The notes: generated from the sequence alone by a model not told the origin. Shown: positions 28,467 to 37,426, counted from the stretch's first letter. The stretch is 64,000 bases of DNA from Pseudodesulfovibrio hydrargyri (GCF_001874525.1 NZ_LKAQ01000004.1:372001-436000); one strand, 5' to 3'. Made by a program: numbers and translations.

Positions 28467-28933
28467 TGCGGGCTTTCCGCATCGTCCAGACCAGGCGTGT
28501 GGCGACCTGCCTTGATGGCGAGGGGGCCAGAAGGGCCGGAGGGCGCTGGAACTCCAAAGGGAAACCGGTCACCTACACCGGGACGAACATAGCCCTTTGC
28601 CACCTTGAAATCCTGGTCCACATGCCCGGCACCGACCTCACGTTGTTGCCCTTCAGCATCATGGAGGTCGACGTGCCGGACGAACTCGTGATTCCCCTGG
28701 ACCTCTCGCTGCTGCCCGAAGATTGGAAGTCTCCGGAAAATGCGGAGTGCAAGAGACTGGGTGACGCCTGGCTCGATGCGGCGGACAGCGTTGGCCTGCT
28801 CGTACCGAGCGCCGTCGTCCCCATGGAAAACAACCTGCTTCTGAACCCGGGGCATCCCGGCTTCAAAGCCGTCAATCCCCTTCCCCCCCTGCCTATTCAT
28901 TTCGATCCCCGCCTGTTCGCGGGACGCAAGTAG
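28466..28933 (+). CDS. RES-domain toxin
   Basis: A 155-residue RES-family toxin. Members of this family deplete cellular NAD+ by glycohydrolysis or phosphorolysis. The sequence has the expected order: an early Arg in MRAFRIVQTRR, GARRAGGRWNSKGKPVTYTG, then ALCHLEILVHM with the family Glu, and a C-terminal NNLLLNPGHP, where the family Ser/Asn region is usually found. It overlaps its antitoxin by one base. The pair stands alone between cobalamin and redox genes and may serve in phage defence or stress dormancy. Confidence 0.88.
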   Translation: MRAFRIVQTRRVATCLDGEGARRAGGRWNSKGKPVTYTGTNIALCHLEILVHMPGTDLTLLPFSIMEVDVPDELVIPLDLSLLPEDWKSPENAECKRLGDAWLDAADSVGLLVPSAVVPMENNLLLNPGHPGFKAVNPLPPLPIHFDPRLFAGRK

Positions 28934-29061
28934 GCATCCGATCATTCGCAAATCCGATTGGCAATCACCCCGGGTTTGTGCGACCCTGCGCTGGCGCCTT
29001 GTCACCCTTGTTCGGCGGGGCGCGGTTCATGACATTACTTAATGCCAAGGCGGATAGCATC

Positions 29062-31086
29062 ATGTGGAAGCGTGCGGTGTGCACCAAGGACTGCCCGGAC
29101 ACCTGCGGGCTGCTGGTCAAGGTCGAGGACGGGACAATCACCAAGGTCAAGGGCGACCCGGAACACCCCTACACCCAGGGGTTCATCTGCAAGAAGGGGG
29201 CGCGGTTCCCGGAACACGTGCACGGCGCGGCGCGGCTGACCACGCCGCTTAAGCGCACCGGGCCCAAGGGGAGCGGCGAGTTCGCGCCGATCACCTGGGA
29301 CGAGGCCCTGGACGAGGTGGCCGCCAACATCCGGCGCGTGGCCGACGAATTCGGGCCCGAAGCCGTCCTGCCCTATTCCTATGCCGGGCACATGGGTGTG
29401 GTCCACCGCTTCGCGGGCCACGCCTTCTTCAACAAGCTCGGCGCGAGCCGCCTCGACTACACCATATGCAGCGCGGCGGCCATCGCCGGATTCAACGCCT
29501 CCCTCGGCTCCGGGCCGAGCACCGAGATTCAGGAGGCGGCCGGGGCCGACCTCATCGTCATCTGGGGCAGCAACACCCTGGTCACCAACGTCCACGCCTG
29601 GCCGCACTTCACCAAGGCCCGCAAGGACGGCGCGAAGATCGTGGTCATCGATCCCTACCGCAACCACACGGCCCGCGAGGCGGACGTCCACCTCATGCTC
29701 CGGCCCGGCACGGACGCGGCCCTGGCCCTGGCCGTCATGCACGTGCTCATCGAAGAGGATATGATCGATCACGGTTTCATCGCGGCGCAGACCATCGGCT
29801 TCGACCAACTCAAGGAGCGCGCGGGAGAGTGGCCGCCGTCCCGCGCCGCCGAGGTCTGCGGCCTGTCCGAGGCCGAAATCGTCGAGTTCGCCCGCGCCTA
29901 TGGCACGGCCCGCGCCCCGTACATCCGCACGGGATGGGGACCGGCCCGGCAGCTGGCGGGCGGCATGGCCATGCGGACCCTCTGCCTGCTCCCGGCCCTG
30001 GTCAACGCCTTTGCCAAGCCCGGCGGGGGCATCACCCGTTCGCTGGGCGGCGCGCCCGGCACGGCCCCGTCCCTGATCCGCGACGACCTGCGCCCGGCGG
30101 GCACGCGCACCGTGAACATGGTCCACCTGGGCCACGCCCTGACCGAGCTGGCCGATCCGCCGGTCAAGCTGCTCTACAACTACCTGTCCAACCCGGCGGC
30201 CGTGGCCCCGCAGTCCGCCCAGGTCATGGCCGGGCTGGCCCGCGAGGATCTGTTCACCGTGGTCCAGGAGATGTACATGACCGACACCGCCAAGTTCGCG
30301 GACGTCATCCTGCCCGGGGCAAGCTTTCTCGAGACGGGCGACCTGTACCGCTGCTACGGCCACAACTACGTCCAGATCGGACGGCCCGCCATCGAGCCCG
30401 TGGGCGACAGCCGGTCCACCCTGGACATCTTCCAGGGCTTGGCCAAGCGGTTGGGCTTCACCGAGGAGGTCTTCTCCCTGACCGAAGAGCAGTGCATCGA
30501 GCGCGTCCTGGCCGAGTCCGCCGGTTCCCCGTATCTTAAAGGCGTGGACCTCGACGCCCTGCGCCGGGGCGAACCGGTCCGGTTGAACATCCCGGCCAAC
30601 CCCTTTGCCGAGGGCTTCAAGACCCCGTCCGGCAAGGTCGAGTTCTTTTCCCAGGCCATGGCCGACCAGGGTCTCGATCCCCTGCCCGACGGCACCCCGG
30701 TGCGCGACCCCGAGGGCGGCGACGCCTACCCGCTCGAATACCTCACCCCGCCTCATCCCCTGTTGCTCAACTCCGCCTTCAACGAGGTCGAGTCCATCCG
30801 CGAACGGACCGGCGGCCCCCGGGTGCTCATCCATCCCGACACCGCGTCCGCGCGGGGCATCGCCCAGGGCATGACCGTGCGCGTGTTCAACGGGCGCGGC
30901 CAGAACACCGCCCGGGCCGAGGTCACCGAGGACACCCGCCCGGACCTGCTCGTGGCCGAGGGGCTGCACTGGCCCAACCAAAAGCCCGGTGAGGGCTCCA
31001 ACCAACTGACCAGCCAAAGGCTGACCGACATGGGCAACACCTGCGCCTTCCACTGCAACAAAGTGGAGGTTGAGCCTGTCGGCTAG
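29062..31086 (+). CDS. Molybdopterin-dependent oxidoreductase (DMSO reductase/formate dehydrogenase superfamily)
   Basis: A 674-residue catalytic subunit. An N-terminal [4Fe-4S] site is formed by Cys7, Cys11, Cys15 and Cys43 (CTKDCPDTC and GFICKKG). It is followed by the molybdopterin oxidoreductase core (ITWDEALDEVAANI, IWGSNTLVTNVHAWPHF, TDTAKFADVILPGASFLE) and the molydopterin dinucleotide-binding domain near the end (EVESIRERTGGPRVLIHPDTA). No selenocysteine codon or Tat signal is seen, so it is probably cytoplasmic. The substrate is unknown and no partner electron-transfer subunit is adjacent. The chosen ATG gives the usual MWKR start; ATG at 29029 is also in frame. Confidence 0.85.
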   Translation: MWKRAVCTKDCPDTCGLLVKVEDGTITKVKGDPEHPYTQGFICKKGARFPEHVHGAARLTTPLKRTGPKGSGEFAPITWDEALDEVAANIRRVADEFGPEAVLPYSYAGHMGVVHRFAGHAFFNKLGASRLDYTICSAAAIAGFNASLGSGPSTEIQEAAGADLIVIWGSNTLVTNVHAWPHFTKARKDGAKIVVIDPYRNHTAREADVHLMLRPGTDAALALAVMHVLIEEDMIDHGFIAAQTIGFDQLKERAGEWPPSRAAEVCGLSEAEIVEFARAYGTARAPYIRTGWGPARQLAGGMAMRTLCLLPALVNAFAKPGGGITRSLGGAPGTAPSLIRDDLRPAGTRTVNMVHLGHALTELADPPVKLLYNYLSNPAAVAPQSAQVMAGLAREDLFTVVQEMYMTDTAKFADVILPGASFLETGDLYRCYGHNYVQIGRPAIEPVGDSRSTLDIFQGLAKRLGFTEEVFSLTEEQCIERVLAESAGSPYLKGVDLDALRRGEPVRLNIPANPFAEGFKTPSGKVEFFSQAMADQGLDPLPDGTPVRDPEGGDAYPLEYLTPPHPLLLNSAFNEVESIRERTGGPRVLIHPDTASARGIAQGMTVRVFNGRGQNTARAEVTEDTRPDLLVAEGLHWPNQKPGEGSNQLTSQRLTDMGNTCAFHCNKVEVEPVG

Positions 31087-31116
31087 AGGGGGGGGCGGCT
31101 TCCGATAGCGGGCCAT

Positions 31117-31196
31117 CTGCACATTTTTTCCGGCCGCGCCAATCCTCACGTAGACGGCTACGCTGCGGTGAAAGCCCCCCGGAAGAAAATGCACAG
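31117..31196. repeat. Imperfect inverted repeat with inner hairpin
   Basis: Arms 31117-31133 and 31179-31196 are near-complementary (CTGCACATTTTTTCCGG against the reverse of CCGGAAGAAAATGCACAG). They enclose a CGTAG-ACGG-CTACG hairpin. This lies just upstream of compound repeat copy C in a gene-free region. Confidence 0.6.
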
Positions 31197-31223
31197 CTGC
31201 ACCACTCTCGAAAGCCTTGTGCT

Positions 31224-31450
31224 AGCGCGGGGAGAGAGCCGCTGTAGGGTACTGCGCACCCGAATCGCTCCATAGGGATAAAGAAGTATCGGCCCCTGAC
31301 TCGAGTATGAGCCGGGGGCCATTTGGTGCTCTCGCCGCGAAGCGGATAAGAAAAGTTTAGGAAGGAAAAGGGGATGGGGGTCCGGGGAAGGGGGAAAGGA
31401 AAGCCCTTTTCAAAGGGTTTCCTTTCCCCCTTCCCCCGGCCGCCGGAGGC
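31224..31450 (+). repeat. Compound intergenic repeat, copy C
   Basis: Same order as copy B. Block 1 (31224-31272) has GAGAGCCGCTGT and GCACCCGAATCGCTCCA. A hairpin near GGCCCC...GGGGCC spans 31291-31320. Block 2 has GCGAAGCGGATAA and AAAAGTTTAGGAAGG. A long purine/pyrimidine hairpin follows (about 31384-31437), then CCGGCCGCCGGAGGC at 31436-31450. The short hairpin differs in sequence from copy B but is kept in position. Confidence 0.8.
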
Positions 31451-31484
31451 AATCAAAAAGCCGCCCGTGGGCGGCTTTTTGATT
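31451..31484. terminator. Terminator of the molybdenum hydroxylase operon
   Basis: Sixteen-base arms AATCAAAAAGCCGCCC and GGGCGGCTTTTTGATT are perfectly complementary around GT. The internal A and T runs make it usable on both strands. Confidence 0.88.
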
Positions 31485-31503
31485 ATCCTCAGATTGAGCC
31501 TGG

Positions 31504-33645
31504 CTAGGCCTTTTTCAGCTTGGAGGTGTCCAGGGGGAGGTCGCGGAGGCGGACGCCGGTGGCGTTGAAGATGGCGTTGGCCACGGCCGGGGGCACGGAG
31601 GGGACGCTCGGTTCGCCGATGCCGCCCGCCTTGGCCCCGCTGTCGGCCAGGTGGAACTCCATCTTGGGCACCTGGGTCATGCTCAGGATGGGGTAGCCGC
31701 TGTAGTTCTCGGTCTGCGCGCCGCCATCGGCAAAGCGCATGGCCTCGCTGAAGGTCATGGACAGGCCCATGACCGCGCCGCCCTCCATCTGGGCCGTGAG
31801 CGCGTCCGGATTGACCGAGATGCCGCTGTCCACCACGCCGACGATGCGCTGCACGGTGACCGCGCCGGAACTGCGGTCCACCGTCACCTCGGCCATGTGC
31901 GCGACCACGGTTTCGAAGCACTCGGTCATAGCCACGCCGCGCCCCACGCCTTCCGGAGCCGGGGTGCTCCAACCGGACTTCTCCGCCAGCAGGCTCAGGG
32001 CCTTGTGGGCGCGGGAGCCGGGTTCGAGCATGGACAGCCGGAACTCGACCGGGTCGCGGCCCGCCTTGTGGGCCAGTTCGTCCATGAAGGATTCCACGGG
32101 GAAGACGTTGTTGGAATAGGCGATGGAGCGCAGCCAGCCGACGCGCATGGGCAGGTCCACGAGCGCGTAGTCGACGAGGAGGTTGTCGAGCTTGTAGGGC
32201 ATGTCGTCGAGCCCCTGGATGGACGAGGAGTCCATGCCGTCCTTGACCGCGTCGGGCTGCACCCGGGACAGAATGGAGGGGGAGGCGATCTTGTGCCGCA
32301 GGGCCGTGAGATTGCCCTTGGCGTCCAGCCCGCCCCGGGTCCGGCAGACGCTGGCCGGGCGGTAGACGTCGTCGCCGAACTCGTCCTCGCGGGTCCACAT
32401 GAGCTTGACCGGCCTGGACACGGCCTTGGACAGGGCCACGGTCTCGGCGACCACGTCGGACTCGATGCGCCTGCCGAACCCGCCGCCGCAATAGGTGGTC
32501 ATCAGCTCGATCTTGTCCTGGGGCAGTCCGGTGACCTCGGCCGCGGCCATGACCGAGGCGGTCTGGCCCTGGATCGGGACCCAGATGCGGCAGCGGTCCT
32601 TTTCGACAAAGGCCGTGCAGTTGGACGGTTCGAGCTGGGCATGGGCCATGAACGGCACGGAGTAGACGGCCTCGATGGTCGTCGCGGACCCGGCCAGGGC
32701 CTTGTCCGCGTCGCCCCGGCTCTTTATGGCGCCTGGCCCGGCCATCTTGCGCTTGAAGAGATCGGCGATGTAGTCGTCGCTCAACTCGGGCACGGCCCCC
32801 TTGGACCACTGGGTGGCCAGGGCCTCGCGCCCCTTGAGCGCGGCGTAGGTGTTGGCCGCGAACACGGCGATCTTGTCGTCCTGGCGCAGGACCTTTTCCA
32901 CGCCCTTGACCGCCATGGCCGCCTTCTCGTCATAGGACAGGGGCTTGGCCCCGTAGCGCGGCGGGCGGTCCATGACCGCGATGAGCATGTCCGGGACCTT
33001 GACGTCCAGGCCGAATTTGGCGGTCCCCTGGACCTTGTCGACCATGTCCAGCCGCTGCCGGTAGGTGCCCATGATGGAATAGTCCTCGCGCGCCTTGAGC
33101 GGCGGCTTGTCCGGGACCGGCTGCTTCGCGGCCGCGCCGACCAACTCGCCGTAGCCCAGGCTGCGCCCGTCCGGGCCGGTCACCCGGCTGGATTCGGCCT
33201 TGCAGCGGGCCGGGTCCACGCCCCATTGTTCGGCTGCCGCGCGGATCAGCATGAGCCGGGCCGCCGCGCCCACGGAGCGCAACAGGTCCCAGCGGCGCCG
33301 GATGCTGGTGCTCCCGGCTGTCAGCTGGACGCCCCAGACCGGGTCCTTGAACACGTCGGCGGCCAGGGCCATGCGCACGCCCACCCTGCTCCAGTCCGCG
33401 TCCAGCTCGTCGGCCACGATCATGGCGATGCAGGTATGCGTGCCCTGGCCCAGGTTGGTCTGGCCGACCCACACGGTGATCCCGCCGTCCGGGGCTATCT
33501 CCAGAAAGGCGTGGGGCTTGAAGGTCGTGTCCGCGGCAACGGCCGGGGAAAGATTGACGAGGGTCATGCCGCCGGGCACGGCCACAACGGCCAGGGCCAG
33601 GCAGCCCTTTTGCAGGAATCGGCGCCGGGTCATTTCCTTGGTCAT
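31504..33645 (-). CDS. Molybdenum hydroxylase large subunit (isoquinoline 1-oxidoreductase type)
   Basis: A 713-residue xanthine dehydrogenase-family molybdopterin-binding subunit. The N-terminus has a Tat signal (T-R7-R-R-F-L-Q-K then a hydrophobic stretch), so it is exported folded. Core motifs include GQTNLGQGTHTC, AHAQLEPSNCTAFVE, QGQTASVMAAAEVTG, TTYCGGGFGRRIESD and the C-terminal AGGIGEPSVPSVPPAVANAI, which has the active-site Glu region (GEP). This layout matches IorB-like enzymes that hydroxylate N-heterocycles or oxidise aldehydes; the substrate is unknown. The start overlaps the stop of the iron-sulfur subunit gene (ATGA), so the two are co-translated. Confidence 0.88.
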   Translation of the reverse strand: MTKEMTRRRFLQKGCLALAVVAVPGGMTLVNLSPAVAADTTFKPHAFLEIAPDGGITVWVGQTNLGQGTHTCIAMIVADELDADWSRVGVRMALAADVFKDPVWGVQLTAGSTSIRRRWDLLRSVGAAARLMLIRAAAEQWGVDPARCKAESSRVTGPDGRSLGYGELVGAAAKQPVPDKPPLKAREDYSIMGTYRQRLDMVDKVQGTAKFGLDVKVPDMLIAVMDRPPRYGAKPLSYDEKAAMAVKGVEKVLRQDDKIAVFAANTYAALKGREALATQWSKGAVPELSDDYIADLFKRKMAGPGAIKSRGDADKALAGSATTIEAVYSVPFMAHAQLEPSNCTAFVEKDRCRIWVPIQGQTASVMAAAEVTGLPQDKIELMTTYCGGGFGRRIESDVVAETVALSKAVSRPVKLMWTREDEFGDDVYRPASVCRTRGGLDAKGNLTALRHKIASPSILSRVQPDAVKDGMDSSSIQGLDDMPYKLDNLLVDYALVDLPMRVGWLRSIAYSNNVFPVESFMDELAHKAGRDPVEFRLSMLEPGSRAHKALSLLAEKSGWSTPAPEGVGRGVAMTECFETVVAHMAEVTVDRSSGAVTVQRIVGVVDSGISVNPDALTAQMEGGAVMGLSMTFSEAMRFADGGAQTENYSGYPILSMTQVPKMEFHLADSGAKAGGIGEPSVPSVPPAVANAIFNATGVRLRDLPLDTSKLKKA

Positions 33646-34106
33646 GACTTGCCCCCCTTCTTCATGGTTTGCGCGGCCTGCTTCATGGCCGGAAGGACCC
33701 TGGGATGGGTGCCGCAGCGGCAAGTGAAGTCGTCCATGGCCGTGGCCAGGTCCGCGTCGGACATGGCCTTGCCGCCCGACAGCACGTCCACGGCCTGCAG
33801 CATCATGCCGGGCTGGCAGTAGCCGCACTGGGGCACCTGGTGCTCGATCCAGGCCTGTTTCACGGGGTGGTCCTCGGGCAGCCCCTCGATGGTCACCACC
33901 TTGCTCTCGCCCACGCTGGAGACCGGGGTCACGCAGGACCGCTCGGCCGCGCCGTCGATGAGCACGGTGCAGACGCCGCACATGCCCTCGCCGCAGCCGT
34001 ATTTGACGCTGGTCACGCCGATGTCGTCGCGCAGGACCCACAGCAGCGGGGTGTCGGGGTCCACGTCGACCCGATGATCCTTGCCGTTGACGTTGATGAC
34101 AATCAT
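33642..34106 (-). CDS. Molybdenum hydroxylase [2Fe-2S] subunit (IorA/CoxS type)
   Basis: A 154-residue electron-transfer subunit. A plant-type ferredoxin cluster is held by Cys38, Cys43, Cys46 and Cys58 (GCGEGMCGVC). A second [2Fe-2S] cluster uses Cys94, Cys97, Cys129 and Cys131 (CGYCQPGM and CRCGTH). This is the standard small subunit of xanthine oxidase-family enzymes. No FAD subunit follows, so as in isoquinoline 1-oxidoreductase the electrons probably go to a membrane or periplasmic carrier. It lacks its own Tat signal and would be exported with the large subunit. Confidence 0.92.
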   Translation of the reverse strand: MIVINVNGKDHRVDVDPDTPLLWVLRDDIGVTSVKYGCGEGMCGVCTVLIDGAAERSCVTPVSSVGESKVVTIEGLPEDHPVKQAWIEHQVPQCGYCQPGMMLQAVDVLSGGKAMSDADLATAMDDFTCRCGTHPRVLPAMKQAAQTMKKGGKS

Positions 34107-34357
34107 GTTCCCTCCGGTGGTTTGACGGGTTGGGGATGGAGCGCCAGGACGCCCGGACATTCCGATTACCGCCTACATAACACATTGTGTCCGTTCTGGC
34201 AGCATCTGCGGAGCAAATAATCACCTATCCCCTCTAGGTTGTCGAAATCCGTCGAGAACCAGGAGTATCGCTCGATTTCGTTGCTTTTCCTCCCGCCTCG
34301 GGCTAGTAAGGTCGAGCATTTTTGGCCCGAACCGGTTGTTTTTTTACCCGAGAGACC

Positions 34358-35626
34358 ATGCGAACGGCTCTAGTCATCATCCTTTTCCTGCTGCTCCTGC
34401 CCGCGGCCGTCCCGGCGGCGGAGGATCTGCCCTATCCCTTCGCGGACCCGTACCGGGCCACGGTGCTGGGCACGCCCGCCAAGCTACGCTACCGGTTCGA
34501 GGATCCGGTCCGCCCGGACGTCCGGGCCATCCGCATCGAGGGCCGCCAGGTGCCCGAGGTCTTCTCCTACAGCCGGGACATGTTCTTCACCACCGCCCTG
34601 CAGAACCACCCGGCCCCGCTCATGTTCGTCATCGCGGGCACGGGCGCGGAACACAATTCGGGCAAGATGGCCTTCCTGACCCAGGTCTTTCACGAGGCGG
34701 GCTATCACGTGGCCGCCCTGTCCTCGCCCACGCACATGAACTTCGTCATCAGCGCCTCGGAACACCGGGTGCCGGGCTACGTGCCCTTTGATGTGGCCGA
34801 CCTGGACCGGGTCATGGGCTGGGTCCGCGAGGAGCTGGCCAAGGAGTGCGAGATCACCGGATACAGCGTGGCCGGGTACAGCCTGGGCGGGCTGCACGCG
34901 GCCTTTCTGGCCAAGCGGGACGACGAGACGCACGAGTTCGGCTTCAAGCACGTGCTGATGATCAACCCGCCCGTGTCCCTGTACCGCTCGGTGACCCGCC
35001 TGGACTCCTGGGTGACCGGGGAGAATCTGGGGCGGACCACGGTGCACCAGGAGATCGAAAAGTTCATCGACCGCTTTTCCGACTATTACCTGCACGCCGA
35101 GGTGACCGACCTGGACGACGATTTCATGTACGACATGATCACGGACTTCCACCTGGACGAGCGCGATCTCAAGACCTTGATCGGAGCCGCGTTCAGGGTC
35201 TCGTCCGCGTCCATGATCTTCAGTTCCGACGTCTGCCTGCGGGCCGAGTACCTGGTCCCGCCGAGCCACTACCCGCTCGAGACGTCCAGTCCGCTGCTGC
35301 CCTACGCCCGACAGGCCTTCGACATCCCGTTTCAGGGCTACCTGGACGAGTACCTGCTGCCCTACCTGCGCTACAACGACCCGACCGTCACCCGGGCCGG
35401 GGCGCTCTGGCGGTCCAGCCTGGAGTCCATCCGGGACTGGCTTGAAAAGGCGGACAAGGTCGAGGTGGTCGGGACCAGGGACGACGTCATCCTGGATGCG
35501 CAGGACCTGCGTTTCCTGGAGACGGTCTTCGGCGACCGGGCGCACCTCTTCGAGCACGGCGGGCACTGCGGGAACATGATGCACCCGGCGTTCGTCCGGG
35601 CGATGAAGGATTTGGTGCGGCCGTGA
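34358..35626 (+). CDS. Exported alpha/beta hydrolase
   Basis: A 422-residue protein with a signal peptide (MRTALVIILFLLLLPAAVPA) and an alpha/beta-hydrolase core. The nucleophile elbow is GYSLGG with Ser175. FVIAGTGAEHNSGKM probably forms the oxyanion region, and the C-terminal HLFEHGGHCGNMMHP supplies the His. Similarity suggests a periplasmic serine hydrolase or lipase-like enzyme of unknown substrate. Its stop overlaps the mlaA start (GTGA), so it is translationally coupled to a phospholipid-transport lipoprotein. A lipid-related role is therefore likely but inferred. Confidence 0.82.
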   Translation: MRTALVIILFLLLLPAAVPAAEDLPYPFADPYRATVLGTPAKLRYRFEDPVRPDVRAIRIEGRQVPEVFSYSRDMFFTTALQNHPAPLMFVIAGTGAEHNSGKMAFLTQVFHEAGYHVAALSSPTHMNFVISASEHRVPGYVPFDVADLDRVMGWVREELAKECEITGYSVAGYSLGGLHAAFLAKRDDETHEFGFKHVLMINPPVSLYRSVTRLDSWVTGENLGRTTVHQEIEKFIDRFSDYYLHAEVTDLDDDFMYDMITDFHLDERDLKTLIGAAFRVSSASMIFSSDVCLRAEYLVPPSHYPLETSSPLLPYARQAFDIPFQGYLDEYLLPYLRYNDPTVTRAGALWRSSLESIRDWLEKADKVEVVGTRDDVILDAQDLRFLETVFGDRAHLFEHGGHCGNMMHPAFVRAMKDLVRP

Positions 35627-36417
35627 GCGTGCGTCCCCTGCTCGTCGCGGCCGTGCTGGCCCTGCTGCTCCTTGGCGGGTGCGGCCCCAAGGTGGTGGAC
35701 GTGACCGACCCGCAGGCCGGGCTCGCGCCCACCGGGTTCCGGGCCACGACGCACCACTGGCCCCAGGCCGACTCGCAGTCCCTGCGCTTCCTGGACATCT
35801 ATGACCCGTGGGAGCCCATGAACCGCAACCTGTACGAGATCAACGCCACCCTGGACAAGTACGTCATGCTCCCGGCGGCCAACGCCTACCGGCTCGTGCT
35901 CCCGGCCCCGGTCCGCTCCGGAGTGAAGAACTTCTTCGCCAACCTCAACGAGCTGCCCACCGCGTTCAACAGCCTGCTCCAGGGCCGTTTCAAGAAGGTG
36001 GCCATCTCGTTCTCGCGCTTTTTGATCAACTCCACCTTCGGCCTGCTCGGCGTGCGCGACCTGGCCTCGCGCAACGAGAAGCTCCCGCGCCAGAACGAGG
36101 ACGTGGGCCAGACCCTGGGCTACTGGGGCCTCGGCCCGGGACCGTACTTCGTCATGCCGGTCATGGGCCCGTCCAACGTGCGCGACACCGTGGGCTTCGG
36201 CGGCGACATCCTGGTCCTGTACGTGGAGATGGAGATGATCTACCTGGCCGCGGGCATGGACGACAGCCGCCCCCTGGACCTGGCCGATCTGGTCCTGCGC
36301 GGCCTGAACATCCGCGCCAACACCGCCTTCAGCTACCACTCCACCGGCTCGCCCTTTGAGTACGAGATGGTCCGCTTCATCTACACCAAGAAACGGGAGC
36401 TGGACATCCAGCGGTAG
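35623..36417 (+). CDS. mlaA: MlaA/VacJ outer-membrane lipoprotein
   Basis: A 264-residue lipoprotein that removes phospholipids from the outer leaflet in the Mla system. A signal ends in lipobox L17-G-G-C20. Family motifs are WEPMNRNLYEINATLDKYVMLP, NELPTAFNSLLQGRF, FLINSTFGLLGVRDLAS and ETLGYWGLGPGPYFVMP-like sequence. The GTG start overlaps the preceding hydrolase stop. The mlaBCDEF genes are not adjacent. The C-terminus extends past the usual core by about 30 residues. Confidence 0.92.
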   Translation: MSVRPLLVAAVLALLLLGGCGPKVVDVTDPQAGLAPTGFRATTHHWPQADSQSLRFLDIYDPWEPMNRNLYEINATLDKYVMLPAANAYRLVLPAPVRSGVKNFFANLNELPTAFNSLLQGRFKKVAISFSRFLINSTFGLLGVRDLASRNEKLPRQNEDVGQTLGYWGLGPGPYFVMPVMGPSNVRDTVGFGGDILVLYVEMEMIYLAAGMDDSRPLDLADLVLRGLNIRANTAFSYHSTGSPFEYEMVRFIYTKKRELDIQR

Positions 36418-36457
36418 ACCGAACGATACGCGGGCGCTTCCGTCCACCGCCTTCCGC

Positions 36458-37309
36458 TTACCGCGAAGATTCGTCCTCTTCGTGAAAGGCGGTGACAAGA
36501 TGCTCCCTGAAGCGGGCGACGTGTTCGGATGCGGCTTTGCCCCCGACATGCAGAACGACGCTTGACGGCGGCAGCGCGGGCAAGCCGTGCTGTACGTCAT
36601 AGGCCGCCAGGTCGTGCGGCAAGGTGCGTCCGATGGCCGGCGTTATCGCCAGCCCCGCGCGGGCCGCGTCAAGAACGCCGGACAGCCCCCTGCTCACGTA
36701 GACGATCCGGTAGGCGCGCCCGGCATCCGCCAACGCCCGCTGCGCCCATTCATGGAAAAGGCACCCTTCCTCCACCGCCAGGGGGAGAACCCGGTTCAGG
36801 TCAAAGCCGGGGCGTGCCGCCCAAACCAGCCTGTCCCGGCAAATCACCTGCCCGCCCTCATAGTCGTCTGTGCACAGGCCGATATCCAGCTTCCCCTCGT
36901 CCAGCCCCTTTTTGACCACGTCGCTCGTGCGGCAGTGCACCTCCACGAACACGCCCGGATTGTCCTGCGCGAATCCGGCAAGCAGTCTCGGCAATAGCCC
37001 CGTGGTGTAGTGTTCGGGCGAACCGAATCGGACAACCCCCTCCGGCCGCGCGTCCGAGAGCGCCAGCACGGCGGCGTCATGCCGCTGCACGATATCCCGC
37101 GCATGGGTGATCAACAGCTTCCCGTCCGGGGTGAGTCTGGCCGTCTTCCCGCTCCGCACGAACAATGGGCGGCCCACCTCGTCCTCGAGCCGTCTGATCT
37201 GCACGCTCACGGCCGATTGCGAGCGGTTCACCTGCTCGCCCGCCTTGGTGAAACTCCGGGTGGCGGCCACGGCCAGGAAGGTCCGCAAGTATTCGGTCGG
37301 CAACTGCAT
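36458..37309 (-). CDS. LysR-family transcriptional regulator
   Basis: A 283-residue regulator with the LysR N-terminal winged helix (LRTFLAVAATRSFTKAGEQVNRSQSAVSVQIRRLEDEVGRPLF) and a C-terminal ligand-binding domain resembling periplasmic binding proteins. It is divergent from a flavin-dependent reductase gene with 117 bases between them, the usual arrangement when the regulator controls its neighbour. The intergenic DNA is AT-rich and holds a TTCAT/ATGAA-rich stretch, but no site could be fixed. Its ligand is unknown. Confidence 0.92.
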   Translation of the reverse strand: MQLPTEYLRTFLAVAATRSFTKAGEQVNRSQSAVSVQIRRLEDEVGRPLFVRSGKTARLTPDGKLLITHARDIVQRHDAAVLALSDARPEGVVRFGSPEHYTTGLLPRLLAGFAQDNPGVFVEVHCRTSDVVKKGLDEGKLDIGLCTDDYEGGQVICRDRLVWAARPGFDLNRVLPLAVEEGCLFHEWAQRALADAGRAYRIVYVSRGLSGVLDAARAGLAITPAIGRTLPHDLAAYDVQHGLPALPPSSVVLHVGGKAASEHVARFREHLVTAFHEEDESSR

Positions 37310-37426
37310 TCAATGAGTCCTATTCATCGTTTTAAAGAAAACAATTCATTTCACATATCATTTATGCGGGCTTAGCGTTGCCGTCAATCTCCATCACCAC
37401 CAACCGCGAAACGACAAGGAGCGAAA

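Noticed and set aside
29062..31086. Selenocysteine formate dehydrogenase
   Set aside because: The frame has no in-frame TGA and the segment around the usual metal ligand does not match formate dehydrogenase, so only the superfamily name is given.
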